Assembly (NCBI RefSeq): GCF_900129635.1
Contig: NZ_FSRB01000001.1
Coordinates: forward strand, 1,527,501 to 1,591,500
Length of the DNA stretch: 64,000 bases
Direction: 5' to 3'
Origin: Singulisphaera sp. GP187
GTDB lineage: Bacteria; Planctomycetota; Planctomycetia; Isosphaerales; Isosphaeraceae
Every line of letters starts with the position of its first letter. Within the stretch, counting starts at the first letter, position 1. Shown piece after piece: positions 54,277 through 61,753 of the stretch. The position numbers and the translations under genes were made by a program. A model generated the notes under the pieces. That model searched no databases. It worked only from the letters and a program-made list of their open reading frames with translations, and was not told the origin of the DNA.

Positions 54277-54388
54277 TTCTGAGTGCTCTTTCCGAGCGAT
54301 TTCGACTGGATACCGGCCCTCGGCTCCGTCACTTTTTCGCGCCCTTTCCGATGGATTTCAATTCGACACCGGCCATCGGGTCCGTCAC
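54277..54388 (-). repeat. 56-bp tandem duplication at the lipoprotein 3' end
   Basis: Two 56-base units start GTGACGGAC and GTGACGGAG on the minus strand (ending at + 54388 and 54332) and share most of their length. The period is not a multiple of three. The first bases of the second unit create the TGA that ends the lipoprotein gene. Confidence 0.7.
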
Positions 54389-54499
54389 CTTGGACGCGTC
54401 CGTACCGGTGGGAATTCCCGGCTCAATTCCACCTGATCCGCAACCGGACAGTAGCACCGACACGGTCAACAACATGAACCAGGACATCGCTCTCCGCAT
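54329..54499 (-). CDS. Small lipoprotein downstream of DUF1559
   Basis: The 56-residue protein begins MRRAMSWFMLLTVSVLLSGC, with a lipobox LSGC, followed by a low-complexity Gly/Ser/Thr tail and Lys-rich end. GGAGG lies nine bases before the ATG at 54499; an earlier ATG (54508) abuts this site and is unlikely. Small lipoproteins after a DUF1559 pilin-like gene are frequent in planctomycetes; it starts 123 bases after the DUF1559 stop on the same strand. It likely sits in the outer membrane or periplasm. The C-terminus is cut by the 56-bp repeat. Confidence 0.75.
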   Translation of the reverse strand: MRRAMSWFMLLTVSVLLSGCGSGGIEPGIPTGTDASKVTDPMAGVELKSIGKGAKK

Positions 54500-54621
54500 C
54501 TTATTCATCCTCCAGGGACCGTTGGGTGGCCGAAAAAAAAGCGGTCGCCGGTTCCGAAGGGAGTCCGACGAGCCGCGACTGACTCCACGTGATTTTTTCC
54601 AGGACTTGACTTCGCACTCGC

Positions 54622-55683
54622 TCAATAGGCGTCAGCGCTGACGACCTCGCCCTTGCCACGGGTTCCGATCGCCCACCAAGCCTGGCGGTTCACGGTTTCC
54701 TTGATGAACCGAACTGACCCGTCGGCCATGGCCATATTGACGCCGCCGGAGTGGTTGCTCGTGGGCGGAATCGAGTCCTGGGGGCCACCATCGGCGTTGG
54801 AGAACGAGTTGCTGGCGTAGCAGGTCAGGCTGTTGGGCGGTCCAACGTGATTGTATCGATTGATCACGTAGTTCCACGGATAGCCGACGAGCCAGAGCCG
54901 ACCGTTATAATTTGAGATCCCTACGGTCGTGGCGGGCAAGTTCTGGCAGGCCGCCAGGAGCGCGATGGTGGTCGGAGTTCCGCGAGTGGGGTTGTTGATT
55001 GTGACCGGCACGCCGGCAGGGAAGGAGCCACGCAACGAATCGGAAGTCTTGCCGGGGTACACCGGCGGTGCGCCATTCAGGCCCAAGAGGCGTTCACTGT
55101 AGAGCGCTGTGTTGGACGTGCCGTCGGTCAAGGCCTCGACACCGATGGCATTCGTCGATGGGGCGTTTGTGGAATCGCCCCAGTAGGGAGAGAGGCATGT
55201 ACCGGTGAAGGTCGCGATCTCGCCCGGACCGCCCCAGTTGCCCATGTAGTTCAGTGCGCCCCAGGGAGGAGAGGGACGCTGCGTAGCGCCGTCCGACGGA
55301 CAGAGGTAGGCGACAACCTGCGTGTAGCCCACCGTCGTGTTGATGTGGCCACCGTAGGGATCGGTATAGTTAAAGCTGACGTTGACGGCGTTGAATAGGG
55401 CTTGCTGTTCCATTTGCGGCAGGATGGACACTGTCCAGGACATGCTCCACCCGTTGCCGGGAAAGTTGCCGGTCGGGAACATGTCGCCCAACGGGTAGAC
55501 GTTGTTCAGCGAAAGGTAATTGTGCGCCGCCAGTCCCAGTTGCTTGAGGTTGTTGACGCACTGGGAGCGACGGGCCGCTTCGCGCGCCGCTTGGACCGCG
55601 GGCAGCAGCAGGGCGATCAAAACCGCGATGATCGCTATGACCACGAGAAGTTCGATCAAAGTGAATCCGCGACGCGAACGCAT
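54622..55683 (-). CDS. DUF1559 pilin-like protein
   Basis: The 353-residue protein begins MRSRRGFTLIELLVVIAII with the type IV pilin-like leader (Gly before Phe, processing by a prepilin peptidase) and the hydrophobic helix, followed by AREAARRSQCVNNLKQLGLA and the C-terminal GGVNMAMADGSVRFIKETVN block. This is the DUF1559 (SBP_bac-like G-x-x-F) family, expanded in planctomycetes and probably surface- or pseudopilus-associated. The start is the ATG at 55683. Codon usage matches its neighbours. It lies in the repeat-rich insert, so it may be a mobile paralog. Confidence 0.93.
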   Translation of the reverse strand: MRSRRGFTLIELLVVIAIIAVLIALLLPAVQAAREAARRSQCVNNLKQLGLAAHNYLSLNNVYPLGDMFPTGNFPGNGWSMSWTVSILPQMEQQALFNAVNVSFNYTDPYGGHINTTVGYTQVVAYLCPSDGATQRPSPPWGALNYMGNWGGPGEIATFTGTCLSPYWGDSTNAPSTNAIGVEALTDGTSNTALYSERLLGLNGAPPVYPGKTSDSLRGSFPAGVPVTINNPTRGTPTTIALLAACQNLPATTVGISNYNGRLWLVGYPWNYVINRYNHVGPPNSLTCYASNSFSNADGGPQDSIPPTSNHSGGVNMAMADGSVRFIKETVNRQAWWAIGTRGKGEVVSADAY

Positions 55684-56054
55684 AAAAGTAACCCTCTAGG
55701 CTAGGGTAGAAACCCCAAAAAAAAATCAGAGGATGACAAAACCGAGTGCGGCGCGGCCAAGGACGATTCGGACAAACTCCCGTTGGTTTTCCGATCCCCC
55801 CGGCTCCATCGTATTCGGCACGGCGTTTAGCATCTGGAGGCGTGAAGTCAAGTTCGAATACGGAGCAACCTGGATCCGCGTTTCGCACACCTAATTGGAT
55901 GGCGAAGGGTTTTGCGATATGCCTCGCCACCATCGAGCCGACAACGATCCTGCTGACGTCATGGAGCGTTTTGAACAAGCTCCAGCGACTTAACTTCGAC
56001 GTAACCTTCATTACCGACAAAGTTGCTGTTGCTGCTGTACGGTTGAACCCGTGC
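55684..56054. other. Non-coding gap upstream of DUF1559
   Basis: About 370 bases, with an A9 run at about 55715 and no gene I can support. It should carry the DUF1559 promoter on the minus strand. Confidence 0.35.
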
Positions 56055-56250
56055 CTCGCGCAATTGTCTCCCGACGATGGAAGAGGCTTCCTAATTCCGT
56101 CACTTTTCACTTCACGACAAGGGGGGGGCGACTCGCGGAGACCATTATGTCCCTTCCACAATTGTCACGAAATAAGGAGGGAGTCTTCCTAGATACGTCA
56201 CTTTTCACTTCACGACAAGGGGGTGCTCCTCCCGGAGACAATTATTTTGG
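56055..56250 (+). repeat. Two tandem copies of a ~97 bp unit
   Basis: CGTCACTTTTCACTTCACG then ACAAGGGGG appears at about 56097 and again at about 56194. CAATTGT, TCTTCC-like and GGAGAC-ATTAT parts repeat around it at the same spacing, so the unit is about 97 bases. No coding function is apparent. Confidence 0.65.
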
Positions 56251-56301
56251 AACAAAAAAACACCCATGTCGGAAGCCGTCAAGCCGAGGGCGAGTGGGCT
56301 G

Positions 56302-56477
56302 GAGACGAAATGGCCCTGACCCGAGAATATCAAAGGAACATTCGCCAATAAGTCGGATGTTAACGTCAGTAAATGAATCTACGCAGGTTGCGTCGATATC
56401 AACCTCCAAAGACGTTAGCTGAAATTCGATGCCTGCCTGATTTGTGCAGGCTTCGTCGGAAATGACGAATGACCCCA
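56302..56477 (-). repeat. ~155 bp repeat, copy B
   Basis: Related to copies A and C, with an extra 24-base insertion near its 5' end. This copy's minus-strand frame is open, reading through QAGIEFQLTSLEVDIDATC and NIRLIGECS within a 78-residue ORF (56242-56478), which the other two copies interrupt by stops. Confidence 0.7.
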
Positions 56478-56526
56478 ATAGTGTTCCCCTATCTTTAAGC
56501 CAGTAGATTCAGATGGGAGTAAGCCA

Positions 56527-57480
56527 ATGACCGAACCAGAGTCGAACAGCGGCACCGATCGGACTGCCTTTCGTGTCGAGGGAGGGGTGGCCAACTCGCC
56601 TGTTTGCGTGATGGACCCGCTGGACATCACCACCGACTCGTTCACGCTGGGTCCCCAGCGATTGTATGTACTCAGGCACCCCCCCACGGGGACCTCGGCC
56701 TCCACGAAGGTCCAAGATGGCGAGCCACTGACTGACGGCCTCCGAGCGGAACTTTTGCACAGGTTGTCGATCGAGGTCCTGAGCAAAACGATGACTGAGG
56801 CCCAATGGCTTAGATGCCCGGATGCGCGCCCTTTGCTTCTGTTCTTAAAAGGAAGAGCGACGAGGCGGAAGTTGCGCCTATTCGCCTGTGCCATGTGTCG
56901 CCGTTCGCTCTACCTCCTTGTCGGGCTGGACGGTCCCACTTTGCTTCGCCAGGCCGAAGATGCGACCGACGAGGGAGGAAACGCCACCACGATACGCCTC
57001 CCCATTGAGGAACTCAGGGATTATGCCGCCCAACATTCGATCAACGCTCGGGGCCGGGAGGCGCAGCGCGGGGAGGTCGAAGCGTCCCACCTCCTCCAGA
57101 GTTGTCGGGATCCCGTCCATCCCTTCAGCCAGACCGAGTGGTCAGCTGCATGGCATAATGCTATGCTTGCGAGAAACCCGTTCCTCTGGAATAACCCGAA
57201 CTCCGAGGAGGGCGGGCCGAACGAGCAACTCGCCGCGATTCGGGACATCTTCGGAAACCCGTTCCGCTCTGTCGCCTTCGACCCGTCCTGGCTCACATCC
57301 CCGGTCGTCTCCCTCGCACAGGGCTCGTACGCCGACCGGGCGTTTGACCGTTTGCCCATCCTCGCCAACGCACTGGAAGAATCCGGGTGCAACGACGCCG
57401 ATATCCTTACCCACTGCCGCGGGAGTGGCCCCCATTACCGGGGTTGTTGGGTCGTTGATTCGTTGCTGGGAAAGGAATAA
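56527..57480 (+). CDS. Planctomycete-type protein of unknown function
   Basis: The protein is 317 residues. From MTEAQWLRCPDARPLLLFL (residue 89; ATG 56791) it reads like a planctomycete family I recall from Gemmata-type genomes: RKLRLFACAMCRRS, AAIRDIFGNPFRSVAFDP, AFDRLPILANALEESGC and HCRGSGPHYRGCWVVDSLLGKE. The first 88 residues are unfamiliar but have normal third-position GC, so they may be a fused domain; the start at 56527 is preceded by GGGAG, and 56791 remains an alternative. Function unknown, cytoplasmic by eye. It lies between repeat copies B and C. Confidence 0.7.
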   Translation: MTEPESNSGTDRTAFRVEGGVANSPVCVMDPLDITTDSFTLGPQRLYVLRHPPTGTSASTKVQDGEPLTDGLRAELLHRLSIEVLSKTMTEAQWLRCPDARPLLLFLKGRATRRKLRLFACAMCRRSLYLLVGLDGPTLLRQAEDATDEGGNATTIRLPIEELRDYAAQHSINARGREAQRGEVEASHLLQSCRDPVHPFSQTEWSAAWHNAMLARNPFLWNNPNSEEGGPNEQLAAIRDIFGNPFRSVAFDPSWLTSPVVSLAQGSYADRAFDRLPILANALEESGCNDADILTHCRGSGPHYRGCWVVDSLLGKE

Positions 57481-57559
57481 CGGGTCAGCCGAAAGACAGG
57501 GAATCCAAGCCAAAGATGCGTTCGCCCTGGGGCCGAAATAGTGAGTTCCGAGTCGCGAC

Positions 57560-57714
57560 GAGGGAACGAAATGGGGACATTCGCCAATAATGCGGATGTT
57601 AACATCAACAAAAGAATCTACGCAGGCTGCGTCGATATCAGCCTCCAAAGACGTTAGCTGAAAGTCGATGCCTGCCTAATTTGTGCAGGCTACGTCGAAA
57701 TTGACGAATGCCCC
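57560..57714 (-). repeat. ~155 bp repeat, copy C
   Basis: Closest in full length to copy A: both start GAGGGAACGAAATGGGG and end at GACGAATG-CCCC. It lies right before tolC, which ends 92 bases later. The gap 57481-57559 and 57715-57805 otherwise contains nothing I can support. Confidence 0.75.
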
Positions 57715-57805
57715 GAATGGCCCCTTTTCTACACAACCGGGCCAGCAGCGGCAGGGCGATTGTGCCCCACACCTTGTGGGTGACGTCCGGCCCGATCGCC
57801 GTGGG

Positions 57806-59578
57806 TTACGGTTTGTTGCCGAAGGGCGAGGTCGATTCATAGGGCGGGCGGGCCAGCGACGGGGGGCCGAAGAGTCGCGGTCTGTCCGACGACTCGGGGC
57901 GCAAGGGAGTCGGCCGTGTGGTCGTCGGCGGCGGGGTAAGACCACCGAGGTCGAGAGGGGGGAGTAAATCGGGCACGGGCGTGGAGGGGGAGCGGAGAAG
58001 GAACGGCGACGGAGTTTCGGGAGGGGTCGGGGGCCGTCCCGGCTCGGCTTCTCCTGGGAGGGCCGTCGGCAGCGGGCCAGGGACGAGGGGCAATTCCACG
58101 CCGACGGCGAACTCGAGGCGAGCGAGCGCCCGCTGATACTGGTAGATCGCCGCATTCAGCGTCTGCTCGGACCGTGTTTCGGAGGCCTGGGCTTCGATCA
58201 ACTCGGCCGGGGTTGCGTCTCCCGCGCGGGATCGGCTTGTGACGAGCCGGAAGTTCTCCTCGGCCTGGTGGAAGACGGCCCGCGCAGCGCCGATCCGCTC
58301 CCGCGCGTCCTCGACCCCACGAAAGGCGACGTTCACTTCGTAGGCGATGCCATCGCAGATCTGCTGGGCCTGCGCCTCGGCCGAGCGGACCCCGGCCAGC
58401 GCTGCGTGGTACTGGCCCCGGCGTCTTCCACCCCCGTAAATCTCGTGAGTCACGAAGATTCCGCCTGCCCCGACGTTGGCGTTCTGAATCCCGGTCCCGG
58501 TGACGTTCGAGTACCCGGCCTGGATCGAGACGCTCGGCAAGAAGTCGGCGCGGGCGATATCCACATCTCCCCGCGCGACCGAGATCCCGCGGATGACGAC
58601 CGGGATCTCACGACGGTTGGCCACCGCCAGGCTCAGGGTCTGCTCGAGCGAGAGCTCGAACCGCGGAGCCTCCCGCCGTTCGGCCACCTTCGACGGTGCG
58701 TTGACGTTGATCCCCATCGACCGGTTCAGGGCGGCCACAGTGACCTCTTCCTCGCTCTTCGCGTCGAACTGCTCCTGGCGGACCCCGGCCAGACTCGCCT
58801 CGGCTCGCAGATGCTCCTCCCGGGTGATCACGCCCCGGCGCAGCAGGTCGCCCGACTCTTTCATGAAGGCTTCGGAACGCTCGACCGACCGCTCGGCGAT
58901 CTCCAACGCCGACTTTGCCTCAAGGACCCGGAAGTAGCATTGGGCGACGTCATAGAAGACCGTCTGGTGCGTCCGTTCCAGCTCGAGCTTGGCGATCTCT
59001 GTTTTGAGTTCCGACTGGTCGTGTTTCGCCACTTGCTTGCCGAACTGGAAGATTGTCCATTTGAGTTGGGCTTCGGCCACATGGAAATCCTGCGTCCCCG
59101 GTCCGAACCCACGCACCGGGAGGACTGGGAACCGCCCGCGAGTCCCGGTGAAGCCAACGGCGGACGAGAATGCCTGGAAGCCGTAGTTTCCCTGGAGTGT
59201 CGGCAGGAACCCGGAATCGGTGATTTCGAGGTTGCCTCGGGCCAAATCGACGCCCGCCTGGGATTGGGCGAGGATCGGGCTTTGCCGCAGCGCGATCGTG
59301 CGGGCCGCTTCCAGGGTCAATGATTCGGCCGGGATCGAGTTCGCTTCCGATTTGGCGCCGGTCTCCTCGTTCCGTACGTCGGAGACCGGCCGGACGAAGG
59401 GATCAGCCGACGCTTCGCCCTCGTCATGCTTGACGTCCGCACCTGCACTCGCAGCCGTTCCGGTGATCCGATCGACCAGGTCCGGGCGTTCGACCGTGAC
59501 GGGCCGGAGCGCGCATCCGGGGGCGAGGACGAAGAGGAGAGCCAGCAAGAGACGCTCTGGACCTCCCTGTGCAATCAT
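57806..59578 (-). CDS. TolC-like outer-membrane efflux lipoprotein
   Basis: The 590-residue protein starts MIAQGGPERLLLALLFVLAPGC, a lipoprotein leader with lipobox APGC, followed by about 80 polar residues and then two TolC/OEP repeats: SLTLEAARTIALRQSPILAQSQAGVDLARGN and the similar LEQTLSLAVANRREIPVVIRG. Long helices follow each, and the tail is Pro-rich with PFGNKP. It forms the outer-membrane duct for the EmrAB pump. The ATG has AGGACGG upstream. It is convergent to emrB and ends 3.98 kb from it. Confidence 0.9.
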   Translation of the reverse strand: MIAQGGPERLLLALLFVLAPGCALRPVTVERPDLVDRITGTAASAGADVKHDEGEASADPFVRPVSDVRNEETGAKSEANSIPAESLTLEAARTIALRQSPILAQSQAGVDLARGNLEITDSGFLPTLQGNYGFQAFSSAVGFTGTRGRFPVLPVRGFGPGTQDFHVAEAQLKWTIFQFGKQVAKHDQSELKTEIAKLELERTHQTVFYDVAQCYFRVLEAKSALEIAERSVERSEAFMKESGDLLRRGVITREEHLRAEASLAGVRQEQFDAKSEEEVTVAALNRSMGINVNAPSKVAERREAPRFELSLEQTLSLAVANRREIPVVIRGISVARGDVDIARADFLPSVSIQAGYSNVTGTGIQNANVGAGGIFVTHEIYGGGRRRGQYHAALAGVRSAEAQAQQICDGIAYEVNVAFRGVEDARERIGAARAVFHQAEENFRLVTSRSRAGDATPAELIEAQASETRSEQTLNAAIYQYQRALARLEFAVGVELPLVPGPLPTALPGEAEPGRPPTPPETPSPFLLRSPSTPVPDLLPPLDLGGLTPPPTTTRPTPLRPESSDRPRLFGPPSLARPPYESTSPFGNKP

Positions 59579-59911
59579 ACGGTCCGTCCTGGATCGTCTT
59601 TTGGATTGAGCGTCTCGATTTCCGAAGCTTCAGGCGAGAGATGAGGATGAGAGCCTTTCTGCACCAAGTTCGCTGATCCGTCAAGTCCAAGCTTCAGGTG
59701 AACACGCTGTCATGCGGTTCGTGCCGATTCGCTTCGAGGTTTAAGATTCCCCGCGACTTGAGCACCCGTTCGATGTCGGTTACTGTGCTGAGGCGGGCCG
59801 GGTTGACTTTGGTTTGCTCGTGCATTGCGATGGGGACTCTCCTTTTTTTTGTTCTTCAACGTTCAGACCCGAATCCGCGGGCCGGTCATCACTCTGTTTG
59901 AGAGGGGTTTC
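59579..59911. other. Divergent gap between tolC and the MutS-like gene
   Basis: About 333 bases that should hold two divergent promoters. A 67-residue ORF here is not convincing. No palindrome of note. Confidence 0.35.
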
Positions 59912-61720
59912 ATGGAGGATGTGGAGTCGCCATCCCAAGAGGGAGTTCGTCTTGACTACACCCGTCGGCTCGAAGGCCGACGTGCGACTCGAGCCCAATT
60001 CACGTTCCGAGAGCGTGTGATCACCGAGGCGAGGCTTCTCGTTTTCATCGCGGGGCTTGTCCTGGCAGGTGTCGCCTTCGGCGCGGAACGAATCAGCGGG
60101 GCGTGGGTCGCCCTTCCTATCTTCCTCTTTCTCCTCCTGATCCTCATCCATGCCCGTCTCGCTCGTCTGAGCCACCGAGCAGGTAGGGCGGTCGAGTTCT
60201 ACGAGAAGGGGATCGCCCGGGTTGAGAACCGTTGGGCGGGCAAGGGGGAGCCGGGGCATCGGTTCCTTGATCCTGAGCATCCGTACGCCGCGGACCTGGA
60301 CCTGTTTGGAGTCGGCTCGATGTTCGAGCGACTCTGCACCGCCCGGACCCGCTCGGGGGAAGATACGCTGGCCGCCTGGCTGCTCAAGCCCGCGACTCCC
60401 GAGGTCGTACTCGAACGGCAGGCGGCGGTCGCCGAACTGCGTGCGCAGGTTGATCTCCGTGAAGATATCGAGTTGCTCGGGGCCGATGTTCGCGCCGGGA
60501 TCGATCCGGAGGCGCTGGCGGCCTGGGGGAAGACACCTCGCCTTTTCTCGAGTCGACTGCTGCGGATCGGCGCGGGTTTGCTCTCCGCACTGACGGTCGC
60601 CGCCCTGATCGCTTGGGAGCTCATCGATCTCGGTCCTGCCCCGTTCTTCGTGCTTGTTATTATTGAACTTCTGTTTGCTTGGAAGATGTCGGGATCTATT
60701 CATCACGTGCTTGCTCCGCTCGACCGCCGAGCGCCCGAACTGGTGCTGCTCTCGCATCTCCTGGAACGCCTCGAGCGCGAAACGTTCCAGGCCCCGGCGC
60801 TTCGTCGGCTCCAGGTGCAACTCCAGTGCGAGGGGGTTCCCGCCTCGCGGCAAATCGCGAAGCTGGCTCAACTCCTGCAACTGCTCGACTCCCAGAAGAA
60901 TCAGCTCTTCTTGCCGTTTGCGGCGATGCTCCTCTGGTCGTTCCAGTTGGCGACCTTGATCGATTCCTGGCGGGCCAAGTCGGGGCCCGCGATCGCGGGC
61001 TGGCTCGCCGCGATCGGCGAGTTCGAGGCCTTGTGTGCGCTCGCGGCCTATGCCTGGGAGAACCCGACCGACGTCTTCCCGACGATCCAGGCAGAGGGCG
61101 CCCGCTTCGAGGCGCTTGACCTGGGACATCCCCTGCTCGCCGAGAGCGTCCTCGTTCGCAACGACGTCGCTCTGGGGGGCGACTTGCAAGTGCTCGTGGT
61201 GAGCGGATCGAACATGTCGGGCAAGAGCACCTTGCTCCGCTCGGTCGGGATCAACACGGTGCTCGCTCTGGCCGGATCCCCGGTCTGCGCGCGAAAACTG
61301 ACCCTCTCACCGCTCGCCATCGGCGCCACGCTTCGGGTGCAGGATTCGCTCCAGGCGGGGCGTTCCCGGTTCTATGCCGAGATCACGCGCTTACGCCAGT
61401 TGGTCGACCTGTCGCGGGGGCCGATCCCTTTGCTCTTCCTGATCGACGAGATCCTGAACGGGACGAACTCGCACGATCGAAGTGTCGGGGGCGAGTCGGT
61501 GATTCGAGGCTTGATCGGTCGCGGGGCGATCGGGCTGGTGACAACGCACGACCTGGCGCTCGCCGAGATTGCCGATCGGCTGGGCACGATCGCGAAAAAC
61601 GTCCACTTCGTCGATCACTTCGAGAACGGAACGTTGCACTTCGACTACCTGATGCGTCCGGGGGTGGTCCGCAAGAGCAATGCACTGGCGTTGATGCGTG
61701 CGGTTGGTCTGGACGTCTAG
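59912..61720 (+). CDS. Membrane-anchored MutS-like ATPase
   Basis: The 602-residue protein has two pairs of transmembrane segments, at about residues 40-85 (LLVFIAGLVLAGVAFGA, VALPIFLFLLLILIHARLA) and about 200-250, and a C-terminal MutS-type ATPase: P-loop VSGSNMSGKSTLLRSVGIN, Walker B LLFLIDEILNGTNSHDR and THDLALAEIAD. The mismatch-binding and connector domains of MutS are absent; it belongs to the short MutS-related family common in Bacteroidetes and planctomycetes. It is probably not in mismatch repair; role unknown. The start at 59912 follows GAGAGGGG. Confidence 0.87.
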   Translation: MEDVESPSQEGVRLDYTRRLEGRRATRAQFTFRERVITEARLLVFIAGLVLAGVAFGAERISGAWVALPIFLFLLLILIHARLARLSHRAGRAVEFYEKGIARVENRWAGKGEPGHRFLDPEHPYAADLDLFGVGSMFERLCTARTRSGEDTLAAWLLKPATPEVVLERQAAVAELRAQVDLREDIELLGADVRAGIDPEALAAWGKTPRLFSSRLLRIGAGLLSALTVAALIAWELIDLGPAPFFVLVIIELLFAWKMSGSIHHVLAPLDRRAPELVLLSHLLERLERETFQAPALRRLQVQLQCEGVPASRQIAKLAQLLQLLDSQKNQLFLPFAAMLLWSFQLATLIDSWRAKSGPAIAGWLAAIGEFEALCALAAYAWENPTDVFPTIQAEGARFEALDLGHPLLAESVLVRNDVALGGDLQVLVVSGSNMSGKSTLLRSVGINTVLALAGSPVCARKLTLSPLAIGATLRVQDSLQAGRSRFYAEITRLRQLVDLSRGPIPLLFLIDEILNGTNSHDRSVGGESVIRGLIGRGAIGLVTTHDLALAEIADRLGTIAKNVHFVDHFENGTLHFDYLMRPGVVRKSNALALMRAVGLDV

Positions 61721-61753
61721 AAAAGACGGTCGTAACCAGGAGAGGATCGAGAA

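Noticed and set aside
56242-56478. 78-residue ORF in repeat copy B as a confident gene
   Set aside because: The same frame is broken by stops in copies A and C, so it is reported as a repeat with a shared frame rather than a gene.
53827-57805. Classical insertion sequence or integron
   Set aside because: No transposase, integrase or clear terminal inverted repeats were seen, so the accessory segment is described only as repeat-rich DNA.
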